Source of the DNA: Selenomonas timonae
Lineage (GTDB): Bacteria > Bacillota > Negativicutes > Selenomonadales > Selenomonadaceae
DNA length: 64,000 nucleotides
Assembly (NCBI RefSeq): GCF_014250475.1
Contig: NZ_CP060204.1
Span: forward strand, 1,191,001-1,255,000
Direction of reading: 5' to 3'
The notes below the pieces were generated by a model. The model searched no databases. It saw nothing but the letters and a program-made list of their open reading frames with translations, and was not told the origin of the DNA. A program made the translations under genes and the position numbers. Position 1 is the first letter of the stretch, and each line of letters starts with the position of its first letter. Shown one piece after another: positions 35,529 to 44,691 of the stretch.

Positions 35529-36493
35529 GCGTACCTGTCCTCTATCTCGTCGTGCCCTGCTACAACGAGCAGGAAGTGCTCCGCGATACGGCAGAAAAAC
35601 TGGAGCAAAAGCTGACACGGTTGATCGATGTGGGGGGTGTCGATGCAAAGAGCCGCATCGCCTTCGTCAACGACGGCAGCCGTGACAATACGTGGGAACT
35701 GATCCGTCAGTGCACGGAACGCAGCCCACTTTTCTCAGGGATCAATCTCGCGCACAACGAGGGGCATCAGAATGCCCTGCTCGCGGGGCTGATGACCGTG
35801 CTGCCGCACGCAGACGTGACCATCAGCATGGATGCCGACCTGCAGGACGACATCCATGCGATTGACCTCATGCTCGAGAAGCACGCTGCCGGGGCGAACA
35901 TCGTCTACGGCGTGCGCGAGAATCGCGCCTCGGACACCTTTCTCAAGCGCTTTACGGCGGAGAGTTTCTACCGTGCCATGCGTGCCCTCGGTGCAGACAT
36001 CGTGTTCAACCACGCGGATTTTCGCCTGATGGATCGGCGTGCACTCACGGCGCTTGCGGAGTACCCTGAGGTCAATCTCTTCTTGCGCGGCATTGTGCCG
36101 ATGATCGGACTCTCGCATGAGATCGTCTACTACACGCGCAAACAGCGCCTCGCGGGCGACTCGAAATATCCGTGGCGGCGCATGGCGTCATTCGCTTGGG
36201 AGGGCGTGACCTCTCTCTCGGCGCGCCCCATCCGCATGATCTCGCAGATGGGCATGTTCATCTCATTCATCAGCGGACTGATGCTCATCTGGTCGATCGC
36301 CCGTCACTTCGTGGGCGAGACCATCGTCGGCTGGACGAGTCTCGTTGTCTCGCTCTGGTTCCTCGGCGGGCTCATCCTCCTTTCCATCGGTGTGATCGGC
36401 GAATACGTCGCGAAGATCTACCTCGAGGTCAAGCGCCGCCCGCGCTATCTCGTGCAGGAATTCATCGACGGAAACGCGCGTGGAAAAAAATAA
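35525..36493 (+). CDS. Polyprenyl-phosphate glycosyltransferase (GtrB/ArnC-like, GT2)
   Basis: The product has 322 residues: a GT2 domain (about 1-235) with VVPCYNEQEVL, FVNDGSRDNTW and the metal-binding MDADLQDD, then two C-terminal membrane helices (about 240-265 and 275-300). It transfers a sugar from a nucleotide donor to undecaprenyl phosphate on the cytoplasmic side. It overlaps the ArnT-like gene by ATGA, so donor synthesis and transfer are coupled. The sugar is unknown. Confidence 0.9.
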   Translation: MSVPVLYLVVPCYNEQEVLRDTAEKLEQKLTRLIDVGGVDAKSRIAFVNDGSRDNTWELIRQCTERSPLFSGINLAHNEGHQNALLAGLMTVLPHADVTISMDADLQDDIHAIDLMLEKHAAGANIVYGVRENRASDTFLKRFTAESFYRAMRALGADIVFNHADFRLMDRRALTALAEYPEVNLFLRGIVPMIGLSHEIVYYTRKQRLAGDSKYPWRRMASFAWEGVTSLSARPIRMISQMGMFISFISGLMLIWSIARHFVGETIVGWTSLVVSLWFLGGLILLSIGVIGEYVAKIYLEVKRRPRYLVQEFIDGNARGKK

Positions 36494-36606
36494 ATTTTTA
36501 TTGAAAAATTTTTGGGAGAAAAGAAGGAGAATACTATTTTGTGGAGAATTATTATTTGTGAAAGGCAAAATAGATAACGACTATGGCGTCTTCACACTCC
36601 ACATTT

Positions 36607-36623
36607 GAAGGAATACTTCCTTC
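36607..36623. promoter_or_regulatory. Perfect 7-3-7 palindrome upstream of the superoxide reductase gene
   Basis: GAAGGAA-TAC-TTCCTTC lies 64 bases before the start codon in an AT-rich gap of 193 bases. It could be an operator; it does not match the PerR box consensus. A hairpin GGAAGC/GCTTCC follows at about 36650-36670. Confidence 0.4.
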
Positions 36624-36686
36624 CATTTACTTTGCTGTGTATTTACGAAGAGGAAGCTCCAGGCTTCCACAATAGGAGGGTTATTT

Positions 36687-37067
36687 ATGTCAGTTTTTTA
36701 CGTTGCAGACAAGAAGCATATGATTGAGGTCTACGGGGATGAGGTTCTGGATCTCACGTGCGCAGGTGCTCCGCTGAAGGCGATTGTGCCGAACACGGTG
36801 GATGCGGCGAAGGAGAAGCACGTTCCCGTTGCGACCTATGATGCTGCGAAGAACGAGGTGCACGTGAGCGTCGGCTCCGTCGCGCATCCGATGACCGAGG
36901 AGCATCTCATCGAGTATATCATCCTCGTGACGAAGAAGGGCGTTCAGCGCGTTGATCTGACCGCGACGGATGCACCCGAGGTCACATTCCGTCTCATGGA
37001 CGGCGATACCCCGGTCAAGGTGCTCGAGTACTGCAACCTGCACGGACTCTGGCAGGCAGAGATCTAA
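36687..37067 (+). CDS. Superoxide reductase lacking the desulforedoxin iron centre
   Basis: The product has 126 residues and matches class I desulfoferrodoxin along its full length. The active site is intact: E43-K44-H45, H67, H73, and C116 with H119 in YCNLHGLW bind the Fe(His)4Cys centre that reduces superoxide to peroxide. The N-terminal desulforedoxin part keeps its length but has lost three of its four iron-binding cysteines; only C25 remains. This resembles the Treponema pallidum type. The start has AGGAGGG upstream. Confidence 0.88.
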   Translation: MSVFYVADKKHMIEVYGDEVLDLTCAGAPLKAIVPNTVDAAKEKHVPVATYDAAKNEVHVSVGSVAHPMTEEHLIEYIILVTKKGVQRVDLTATDAPEVTFRLMDGDTPVKVLEYCNLHGLWQAEI

Positions 37068-37083
37068 GAAATCTGTATAGAGA

Positions 37084-37119
37084 GAAAGCTGCTGCGCATT
37101 CGTGCGGTGGCTTTTTTAC
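37084..37119 (+). terminator. Terminator after the superoxide reductase gene
   Basis: AAAGCTGCTGCGC pairs with GTGCGGTGGCTTT (several G-T pairs), followed by six T. Confidence 0.75.
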
Positions 37120-37155
37120 TGCATGGGCTTTGCACGCTGAAAGGAAGGTCATATA

Positions 37156-37824
37156 ATGTTAGAGGCTCTGAAAAAACAGGTCGTTGCCTATGCGCTTCAG
37201 GCAGATCGAATGGGGCTGTGCAGGCATCGCTCCGGAAATTTCAGCATACGGGATGAGGAGACGCAGCTGGTCTGCATCACACCGACCGGCATGGATCGCG
37301 AGGAGATGTCCTATCATGACATTGTCGTCATGACAATGGATGCCAAAGTTGTCGAAGCAGAGACCGGGCAGCGTCCGACCAGCGAATCTCTGATGCATCT
37401 CATGGTGTATCAGACACGCCCGGATGTGCATGCGATTGCGCATACGCATTCGAAGATTGCGACGGCATTTGCAGTGCTCAACAAGCCGATTCCTGCAGTT
37501 GTCTATGAGATTATGGCGCTTGGCTGCAAGGAGGGCTACATTCCTGTGGCACCGTACGGCAGACCTGGCACACCCGCACTTGCGGAGTCCATCGTTGAGC
37601 CGCTGAAGATTTCAGATGTTGCTCTGATGGAGAAGCACGGCGTCATTGCCGTTGACAGCAAGGAACTCAAGGAGGCGCTGCTCAAGGCGTCCTACGTCGA
37701 AGAGATGGCAGAGATCTATCTCACGACGCTGACAATCCTTGGAGGCAAGGAGCCGCAGGCGGTACCGAAGAGCGAACTGCAGAAGTGGGAGTATCCGAAG
37801 GAGATCAAACTCCTTCCAAAGTAA
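37156..37824 (+). CDS. Class II aldolase/adducin family protein (FucA-like)
   Basis: The product has 222 residues. Zinc-binding H96 and H98 lie in AHTHSK and H161 in EKHGVI; the catalytic acid is probably E77 in TSESLMH. The fold is that of L-fuculose-1-phosphate aldolase and L-ribulose-5-phosphate 4-epimerase. A monocistronic gene like this is often a DHAP-forming aldolase acting on a deoxy-sugar phosphate or in methionine salvage; the context does not decide. Confidence 0.82.
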   Translation: MLEALKKQVVAYALQADRMGLCRHRSGNFSIRDEETQLVCITPTGMDREEMSYHDIVVMTMDAKVVEAETGQRPTSESLMHLMVYQTRPDVHAIAHTHSKIATAFAVLNKPIPAVVYEIMALGCKEGYIPVAPYGRPGTPALAESIVEPLKISDVALMEKHGVIAVDSKELKEALLKASYVEEMAEIYLTTLTILGGKEPQAVPKSELQKWEYPKEIKLLPK

Positions 37825-37908
37825 ATTTCTATCGCATTTCCAATATTTTTCCTGTATAATAACTCTCAGCGAGAGAGAAAACTTGGGTAAAAAGTAGGGG
37901 GCGATGGC

Positions 37909-38859
37909 ATGCGATGGGCACAGGTGAGTGTTGTCACAACGCATGAGGGCGCGGACCTCATCGGGAATATTCTGATGGAACTCGGTGCTGCGGGCACGGA
38001 GATCGACGATCCGTCTCTCGTCAATGAGTACATTGACGCAGGGCTCTGGGACTATACCGATCTGCCGCGCGCCGAGGATACGGATACGGTGACCGTGCGC
38101 GCCTATCTGCCCGAAGATGCGCGTCTGGAGGGGAGTCTTCTTTCGCTCGCGGAGCGCATTGAGGGGCTGCGCCGTGTGGATGCGCCCATCGGTGCGGGCA
38201 CGGTCTCACATACGTTCGTCGCGGATGAGGACTGGGCGGAGACGTGGAAAGCCTACATTCACACGGAGAAGATCGGACAGCGCATTGTCGTCCGTCCGAC
38301 GTGGGAGGAGTATACGCCGACGGGTGACGAGATCGTCATCGACCTAGACCCTGGTGCGGCCTTCGGCACGGGGGCACATGCAACGACTGCGATGTGTCTG
38401 CGCTGGCTGGAACGTCTCGTATGTCCGCAGATGCGCATCTATGATGTGGGCTGTGGCTCGGGCATCCTCGCCATCGCCGCGTCGAAGCTCGGCGCAGGCG
38501 AAATCATTGCAATGGACTACGATCCCGTGGCGGTCTCGGTAGCGGAGGAGAATATCCGTGCGAACCATGTCACAAATGTCGCTGCCATTGAGAGTGATCT
38601 CCTTGCCGTCTGCACAGGTCTCGAACCCGCCCAACTCATCACGGCGAATATCATTGCGGACATCATCATCCGCCTGTTCGACCAACTGGATGCGTATCTT
38701 GCTCCCGGCGGCGTTCTCCTCGCCTCGGGCATCATCGACGACCGCATTGCGGATGTAGAACGCGCGGCGCGCGAGCACGGCTATACCGTCCTCGATATGA
38801 CCTGTGAAAAGGAATGGGCGGCGATGATTATTCGCCGCAGTGAGGAGTTGGAACTCTGA
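37909..38859 (+). CDS. prmA: Ribosomal protein L11 methyltransferase
   Basis: The product has 316 residues: an N-terminal L11-recognition domain (about 1-95), then a class I SAM domain with DPGAAFGTGAHATT, VGCGSGILAIAA and TANIIADII. PrmA trimethylates ribosomal protein L11. A perfect TATAAT lies near 37855. The stop overlaps the ATG of rsmE by one base, the common Firmicute pair. Confidence 0.92.
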   Translation: MRWAQVSVVTTHEGADLIGNILMELGAAGTEIDDPSLVNEYIDAGLWDYTDLPRAEDTDTVTVRAYLPEDARLEGSLLSLAERIEGLRRVDAPIGAGTVSHTFVADEDWAETWKAYIHTEKIGQRIVVRPTWEEYTPTGDEIVIDLDPGAAFGTGAHATTAMCLRWLERLVCPQMRIYDVGCGSGILAIAASKLGAGEIIAMDYDPVAVSVAEENIRANHVTNVAAIESDLLAVCTGLEPAQLITANIIADIIIRLFDQLDAYLAPGGVLLASGIIDDRIADVERAAREHGYTVLDMTCEKEWAAMIIRRSEELEL

Positions 38860-39605
38860 TGCGGCGTCTCTTCTATGCGGGAACGCTTGCGGAGGAAATC
38901 ATGATCACGGGCGACGACGCTCACCATCTCGCACGCGTTATGCGTGCGCAGATCGGGGATGAAGTCATGGTTGCGGATGCGGACGGTAGGGTCGCCCGTA
39001 TGGCGGTGGCATCCATTGCCTCGGATTCCGTATGTCTCAACCTTGTGGAATATCTGCCGCAGGAGGAGGGGAGTCCCGCTGAGGTTATCCTTGTGCAGGC
39101 GCTCCTCAAGGGCGAGAAGATGGACTTCGTCGTCCAAAAGGCGGTGGAACTCGGTGCTACGGCATTCTATCCCGTTATAACAGAGCATGTTGTTGTGCGC
39201 TATGATGCGAAAAAGGCGGCGGCAAAGGCTGCGCGCTGGCAGAAGATCGCGGACGAGGCAGCAAAGCAGTGCGGGCGGCGGGTGCTCATGTCCGTTGCAG
39301 AGGTTGCGCCGCTCTCCTCACTTTTGCAGAATGCTGATCTGTTTGCGGCCTCCGATGCGGCAGTTATCTTTTGCTATGAAGGAGAAGAGGAGCAGTCTAT
39401 GAGGACGGCACTGCGTGCGCTCACGGCACGGCGCATTGTACTCATTATCGGCGCGGAGGGCGGATTCTCTCCTGCCGAGTCAGAGGCAATCCGTGCATCG
39501 GGCGCTGTGTCCGTTTCCCTCGGACGACTGATCCTGCGTGCGGAGACGGCGGCACTTACAGCACTCTCCGTGACGCAGTACGAACTTGGTAACTTTGATC
39601 TTTAG
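38859..39605 (+). CDS. rsmE: 16S rRNA m3U1498 methyltransferase RsmE
   Basis: The product has 248 residues: an N-terminal PUA-like domain (about 1-70, with HHLARVMR) and a SPOUT domain with the trefoil-knot motif IGAEGGFSPAE and LGRLILRAETAA. It methylates U1498 of 16S rRNA. It is coupled to prmA by the TGATG overlap. Confidence 0.93.
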   Translation: MRRLFYAGTLAEEIMITGDDAHHLARVMRAQIGDEVMVADADGRVARMAVASIASDSVCLNLVEYLPQEEGSPAEVILVQALLKGEKMDFVVQKAVELGATAFYPVITEHVVVRYDAKKAAAKAARWQKIADEAAKQCGRRVLMSVAEVAPLSSLLQNADLFAASDAAVIFCYEGEEEQSMRTALRALTARRIVLIIGAEGGFSPAESEAIRASGAVSVSLGRLILRAETAALTALSVTQYELGNFDL

Positions 39606-39616
39606 GAAGGAAATTT

Positions 39617-40159
39617 ATGAAGAAGAGATATACAGCACTGTTTGCAGCAGCATTCGCACTCAGCATGATCGCGGGCTGCGGCGGCAATGAGACTGCAGAC
39701 AAGGGGACGACGGCGAGCGCACAGCCTGCCGCAGAGCAAGGTAAGGGCTCCGGTCTGCGTGGTGAGGCTGCGCCGACGTTTACGCTCAAGAACCTCGCGG
39801 GCGAGGATGTCGCCGTCGAGGCGAAGGGGAAACCCTACATCATCAACTTCTGGGCGACGTGGTGCCCGCCCTGTCAGGCGGAGATTCCCGACCTTGCGGC
39901 ATTCCATGCGGCGCATAAGGATGCAGTTGACTTCTATGCCGTCAACCTGCAGGAAGACGCTGCGCCCGTCGAGAAATTCATGGCAGAGCGCAAGGCGGAT
40001 CTGCCCGTCGTGCTCGACACGAAGGGAACGGCGGCGACGCTTTACGGCGTACGTGCGATCCCAACAACTGTCGTCGTGGACAAGGATGGCAAGGTCGCCT
40101 ACCGAAAGACAGGCGGCGTGACGAAAGAGGAACTCGAAGATGTCATTGGCAAACTCTAA
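39617..40159 (+). CDS. TlpA/ResA-like thioredoxin lipoprotein
   Basis: The product has 180 residues: a lipoprotein signal ending MIAG-C with Cys at 21, a Gly/Ala-rich spacer, and a thioredoxin fold with the redox motif WATWCPPC and the cis-Pro IPTT. It would reduce or isomerise disulfides in the periplasm while anchored to a membrane. ccdA follows after 27 bases and would supply electrons from cytoplasmic thioredoxin. Confidence 0.9.
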   Translation: MKKRYTALFAAAFALSMIAGCGGNETADKGTTASAQPAAEQGKGSGLRGEAAPTFTLKNLAGEDVAVEAKGKPYIINFWATWCPPCQAEIPDLAAFHAAHKDAVDFYAVNLQEDAAPVEKFMAERKADLPVVLDTKGTAATLYGVRAIPTTVVVDKDGKVAYRKTGGVTKEELEDVIGKL

Positions 40160-40186
40160 GCGCTTCGTGCGGGGAGGCTGCGGCAC

Positions 40187-40870
40187 ATGGAACTGACCCT
40201 GCTCGGCGGCGCGTTCCTTGCGGGCTTCCTCTCCTTTATCTCGCCCTGCGTTCTGCCGCTCCTCCCGACGTTCTCGCTCATTCTCGCGAAGAGCAGTCAG
40301 CAGGATGGCGGTGAATCGCGGCGACTCTATGTGAATACGACGGCGTTCCTCGCGGGCTTTACCCTCGTCTTCGTCCTGCTCGGTGCAACGGCATCGCTTA
40401 TCGGTGCGTGGCTCTTCTCCTATCAGGAGATCCTACGGCAGGGCGCGGCAGTCCTCATCATCGTCATGGGACTCTTCATGACGGGATGGATCAAGATCCC
40501 CCTGCTTCTACGTGAGTATCGCCCCTTCCAGCGGCGCGGCTTCGGCGGCATCGGGGGAGCCTTCCTCCTCGGCTGCGGGTTCACCCTCGGGTGGACGCCG
40601 TGCACGGGTCCCATGCTTGCGACCATCCTCCTCTATGCGGGAGATACAGCAACCGTCGCAGAGGGGGCGCTTCTGCTTCTCGTCTACAGCCTCGGCTTTG
40701 CCGTGCCGTTCTTCCTACTCGCCGTCATCTGGCGGCGGCACATCATGAAGCTGCGCGCATTCTACCAGTACCTGCCGCGCATTCAGCAGGTCGCGGGCGT
40801 CGTCCTCGTCCTCCTCGGCATCCTGCTCTGGTCGGACTCTCTCAGCTATCTCGTGCGTATCTTGTCGTAA
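40187..40870 (+). CDS. ccdA: CcdA-type thiol electron transporter
   Basis: The product has 227 residues and six membrane helices. The two redox cysteines lie in SPCVLPLLP (C21) and TPCTGP (about 145), the symmetric pair of CcdA/DsbD. It carries electrons from cytoplasmic thioredoxin across the membrane to the thioredoxin-like lipoprotein encoded just before it. A strong terminator follows. Confidence 0.93.
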   Translation: MELTLLGGAFLAGFLSFISPCVLPLLPTFSLILAKSSQQDGGESRRLYVNTTAFLAGFTLVFVLLGATASLIGAWLFSYQEILRQGAAVLIIVMGLFMTGWIKIPLLLREYRPFQRRGFGGIGGAFLLGCGFTLGWTPCTGPMLATILLYAGDTATVAEGALLLLVYSLGFAVPFFLLAVIWRRHIMKLRAFYQYLPRIQQVAGVVLVLLGILLWSDSLSYLVRILS

Positions 40871-40873
40871 ACA

Positions 40874-40935
40874 AAACGAAAACGACCTCCCTTCATCGCG
40901 TTGTTGCGGTGGGGCGGTCGTTTTCGTTTGTGCAG
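40874..40935 (+). terminator. Terminator after ccdA
   Basis: AAACGAAAACGACC (40874-40887) pairs perfectly with GGTCGTTTTCGTTT (40916-40929). Confidence 0.85.
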
Positions 40936-40986
40936 ATTGAATTTTGGCACGCTGTGTGCTAGGATATAGAAGACATTAGGAAAAGT

Positions 40987-41520
40987 TTGGAAAGGATCAT
41001 GGAACATCAGCACATGAAAAAAACATCATTCACCACACAGGAACTCGTCTTTACCGCGCTTATGACGGCCCTCGTCTTTGTTGCAACCTATCTGCCGCAC
41101 ATCCCGATCCCGCTCGGCTATGCGCATCTCGGCGACGCCGTGATCTTCCTGCTTGCGCTGCTCACACCGCGCCGCAGTGCACTCGTTGCCGCGTGCATTG
41201 GCTCGGCACTCGCCGATCTTCTCGGCGGCTTTGCCATTTGGATCGTGCCGACGCTCGTCATCAAATTTGTCATGGCGGAGATCGTCTATCGCATCGGCCG
41301 CAGGGGAGATGCAATCGCACCGCGTGCAAGTATCATCGCCGCGCTCCTCCTCTCAAGTCTCTGGATGGCGGCGGCATATACTCTTGCGGGGGCGGTGCTC
41401 TACGCTAGTATGTCCGCCGCGCTCGCGTCCTCTCCGGGACTTGTCATGGAGGGGATTGTCAACAGCATCATCGCCTTTTTCCTCCTGCCGCTTTTGCGGG
41501 GGAGATTCCCGCAGTTTTAA
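40987..41520 (+). CDS. ECF transporter S component
   Basis: The product has up to 177 residues with five or six membrane helices and the N-terminal FTTQELVFTALMTALVFVAT followed by GYAHLGDAVIFLLA, as in vitamin-specific S components. It would bind a vitamin or precursor and dock on a shared EcfAAT energy module encoded elsewhere. The start is uncertain: TTG 40987 has AGGA at good spacing, ATG 40999 and ATG 41014 are alternatives. Related S components serve pyridoxine, thiamine precursors or queuosine precursors; the vitamin is not decided. Confidence 0.8.
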   Translation: MERIMEHQHMKKTSFTTQELVFTALMTALVFVATYLPHIPIPLGYAHLGDAVIFLLALLTPRRSALVAACIGSALADLLGGFAIWIVPTLVIKFVMAEIVYRIGRRGDAIAPRASIIAALLLSSLWMAAAYTLAGAVLYASMSAALASSPGLVMEGIVNSIIAFFLLPLLRGRFPQF

Positions 41521-41566
41521 CGGGCAAGGAATGCTTTAGCAAACAAGCAGATTCTTTCGATATAAA

Positions 41567-41736
41567 TATAGGAAGCACTGATAAATTCAGCTGCGCCATC
41601 TTAGCGCATCTTTTTTGCCCGCTTTTCGTTAGCAAATCCTCCACATAGCTTTGGCTATGCGTCCGGTTTGCTGCCTCAATCGGACGAAAAAATCTACGCC
41701 AATCTGACGGACTTCATTTTATCAGCGATTCCTATA
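41567..41736. mobile_element. 170-bp fold-back (MITE-like) element without a gene
   Basis: The two halves are imperfect inverted copies of each other over about 80 bases. The ends read TATAGGAAGCACTGATAAA and, from the other side, TATAGGAATCGCTGATAAA; the centre CATAGC...GCTATG closes the hairpin near 41651. It has no coding capacity. It lies between the ECF gene and a glycosyltransferase pseudogene whose 5' part is missing. Confidence 0.7.
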
Positions 41737-41767
41737 TGGGCGTTTGTATGCGGAGAAAGAGTGGAGT

Positions 41768-43128
41768 ATGAGGGAACAAGAAGCCGCACACAGTGGTTCA
41801 CAGAGAGAAGAAGCCGTTCGTCGGATTGTAGAACTTCGCTCACAGGGCTGCCGCCTTTATTATTTTGTGCCCGATTTTACTTCGGATGAAGGGCTGTGGC
41901 GCAGTGTATTCCGTTCCTACCTCCGTGCTTACTCCGCCGCAGATCAGACCGCTCTGATACTGATGTTGCCGGAGGGCGATGCCTCCGCAGAATTGGGCGA
42001 GATGCTTGAACTCCTTGCGGCACCCGGCGAAGATGCTCCGCTTGTGCTCGCACATCTATATTCGGATGCCTTTTTTATGCGGCCCTGCGGCAGGAGGACT
42101 GCCTGATTGCGGCAGCGGACGAGTTTTCTTCGCACTGCGCCCGTATTGCCGTTGGGATGGGCGCATCGGTCGTGCACGCAGCCGACTGGATGACGATTCA
42201 AAAGACGTATGATATCAGCGTATGTGTTGCGACATATCATCCTGATGATGAAATGCTTTTTGCGACGCTTACCTCGATCGTTCAGCAGCGGGGATGCAGC
42301 TTCGAGATTCTGGTAGGGGATGACGGTTCGGAGCATTTTGATGCGAAGCGTGTGGAACTGTGGTTTCTGCAGCATCGGTTTAAGAACTATACGATTTTCC
42401 ACAGTGCAGAGAATCAGGGGACTGTCCGAAATTATATGAATATGTACATCCATGCCGGTAGACACTATATTAAGAACCTATCTCCGGGAGACTTCCTCTA
42501 CGGCGATCATGTTCTGGCAGATATGATGCAGTTCATGAAGAAGAACGGCTATCAATTTGCATTCGGACGTTCTTGTAATTATCGTAAGGAAAATAATAGA
42601 TATGTCATTGTGGATCGCATGAACGCCCATTATTTGCGCCCGTACCAAGAGGGGACTTTTTCTGCGGTCAAGGAGGCGTATCTCGTCTGTCAGGATTATG
42701 CGGTTGGTGCGGCCTTCCTTGTTGAGCGAGAATTGATGATCTCCTATACAAGGGATATCGTCGGTCATGTGACCTACATGGAAGACTGTGTTCATATTAT
42801 GATGGTCGCAGATGATATTCCACTCGGATTCTGGGATCATAATTTTATCTGGTATGAGTGTGAGACCGGGATTTCCGGCGGTCCGTCACAGGAGTGGATC
42901 GAGCGTCTGGGACGGGATCATTGTACTGTCCTCATGATGATCGCGCAGCGGCATCCCGAACCGCGGGAATTGTGCACGTAGCATGTCGGTGGACGAAAGC
43001 CGTCGGATTTACCCTATATGAAGATTATGGAGGCATACTATGCTGAGATGGGACGCGCGAGAGAAAGAGTGTCCTACCTGCAAAATGTCGATCCGAACTA
43101 GTTGAAAAAACTAGTGTATGGGGAAGTT
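41768..43128 (+). pseudogene. Decayed glycosyltransferase gene (middle module + GT2), paralogue of the gene at 55146
   Basis: The reading starts at ATG 41768 with the middle module (GCRLYYFVPDFTSDEGLWRS), shifts frame at a six-T run (42071-42076), and resumes with the GT2 domain (YDISVCVATYHPDDEM, VGDDGSEHF, FWDHNFIWYECETGISGG). An in-frame TAG at 42979-42981 replaces a codon inside the conserved tail, and a second TAG lies at 43099-43101; homology to the intact paralogue continues past both. The N-terminal acetyltransferase part present in that paralogue is absent. One added T in the run would join the first two pieces, so phase variation was possible once, but the two stops argue for decay. 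Confidence 0.85.
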
Positions 43129-43166
43129 TCATTTGCATTGGGTGGGAATCCCATAGAAGGTAATTC

Positions 43167-44470
43167 GGCTCTACTCCCGAAGTAGTGGAAATGGTATAAT
43201 CGTCTAGGGTGATGACAAATGGTCGAGAATTTTGACAAGATGCTCGCAGGATCACTGCGTCTAGAGGCTCCATGGTATATCATAGGCGCAGAATTTAACG
43301 AGGAAGAGCCGGCAATCCATATACATGTGGGCGTAGACAAGACGGCTGCATTGTGCTGTCTTGTCTGCGGTGCACCGATCAAACGGTACGGCTACGAGCC
43401 GAAGGAACGTATCTGGCGTCATGCGGACTGCCTGTTATGTCCACTGCAAGCGTCCCCGTGTTCTGTGCGACAAATGCGGCACAGTGCAGGTCAATGCGCC
43501 GTTTGAGCGCAAGAACAGTCGCTTTACCCTGCTGTTCGAAGGCTACGCCATGCTACTCTTGCAAGACATTCCTCGTGCCGGAGCCTCCCATCTGCTTCGC
43601 TGTGACGAAAAGTCGCTCGCCGCTATCCTTACGTATTGGGTGCATGACGCGGTAAATCGTATGGATCTTTCCGATACCTGCTCCATCGCCATGGATGAGA
43701 CAACCTTTCGGCGTGGGCACAAATACGTCACCGTCGCAGTAAGGCGCCGTGTCTTCGATGTCGAACCTGGTCGCGACAAAACGGCGGCCAAAAACGTGGG
43801 CGAAAAACTGGAGAGGAACGGTGGCAACACGAAGAGCGTCAATTCTCTCACCAGCGACATGTCCGCAAGCTACCTGTCCGCCGTCCGAGAAGTGTTTCCG
43901 AACGCCAAACAGACCATCGACAAATTTCACGTCAAACAGGTGCCACTCAAAGCCTTGGATACGGTGCGTAAGGATGAGCAAAAAGAGTCCGGTCGGAAAA
44001 AGGAGCTGTTCCTGTGCCGCAAACTGTTCATGGTGCCGCAAGGACGCATGACCGACAAGCAACGGACAATGGCAACGGAACTTTCCAAGCAGTACAAGAA
44101 GACGGGACGTGCCTTTCGGATTGTCCAGTCTCTGGATGACTTCTATGCCTCGACCTCCATGGATGAGGCGCAGACGCGACTGGACAAGTTGTGTTCATGG
44201 ATGCGACGATGCCGACTGAAACCGATGAAGGATGCCGCCTTGACGCTCAGGAATCACAGCAAAGAAATACGGAACTATTTTCATACGCGTCTGACGAACG
44301 CGATTTGCGAAGGAATCAACGCGATGATTCAAGCAGCGAAGCGCAAGGCAAGAGGTTTTCATGCCTTTGAAGGCTATGCCGCAATGATCTACTTGGTTGC
44401 AGGAAAGTTGGAATTAGATACACCTGTTCTATTGTGGAAATAGCTTTTCCACTGGTTTTGGAGTAGAGCC
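43167..44470 (+). mobile_element. ISL3-family insertion sequence, about 1304 bp, disabled
   Basis: The ends match as inverted repeats: GGCTCTACTCC at 43167 and the same sequence inward from 44470, each followed about eight bases later by TGGAAA. Only one transposase gene is present and it is frameshifted. No 8-bp target duplication was found, which suggests that the left flank has been rearranged. Confidence 0.82.
43219..44443 (+). pseudogene. ISL3-family transposase, frameshifted
   Basis: The first piece (43219-43506) holds the start and the first zinc-finger half, CCLVCGAPIKRYGYEPKERI. The second piece (in frame from about 43430 to 44443) continues with CKRPRVLCDKCGTVQVNAP, the DDE domain (SIAMDETTFRRGHKY, TSDMSASYLSAV, AICEGINAMIQAAKRKARGF) and the end. 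The frame changes near 43425-43440 within RHADC; one extra base would restore a single protein of about 410 residues. ISL3 transposases are normally one open frame, so this is a broken copy. Confidence 0.85.
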
Positions 44471-44642
44471 AAAAAAACTCGTTATCACAAAGGACGAGTT
44501 TGCGGAGAATTTGGCGAAGATCCTGCGCGAGAATCGATCGGACTATCCCATCCGGGTATTCGATGTCGATCTGCGTGTTCAGGAGGTTCTGTACGCGCAG
44601 CTCTGGGAACAGGCAAAGTGGGAAGAAGCAGATCACGAGTAG
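44471..44642 (+). pseudogene. Gene fragment downstream of the ISL3 element
   Basis: An open stretch of about 55 codons without a start begins right at the IS end (KKLVITKDEFAENL) and stops at TAG 44640-44642. The sequence before the IS also encodes LKKLV, so this may be the displaced 3' end of the same glycosyltransferase gene. I recognise no domain in it. The remaining 50 bases up to the next gene hold only its ribosome-binding site. Confidence 0.5.
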
Positions 44643-44691
44643 CTTTATCGGAGGAAGTTATCATACCTTTTAGAACGGATGGGAGTGCAGT

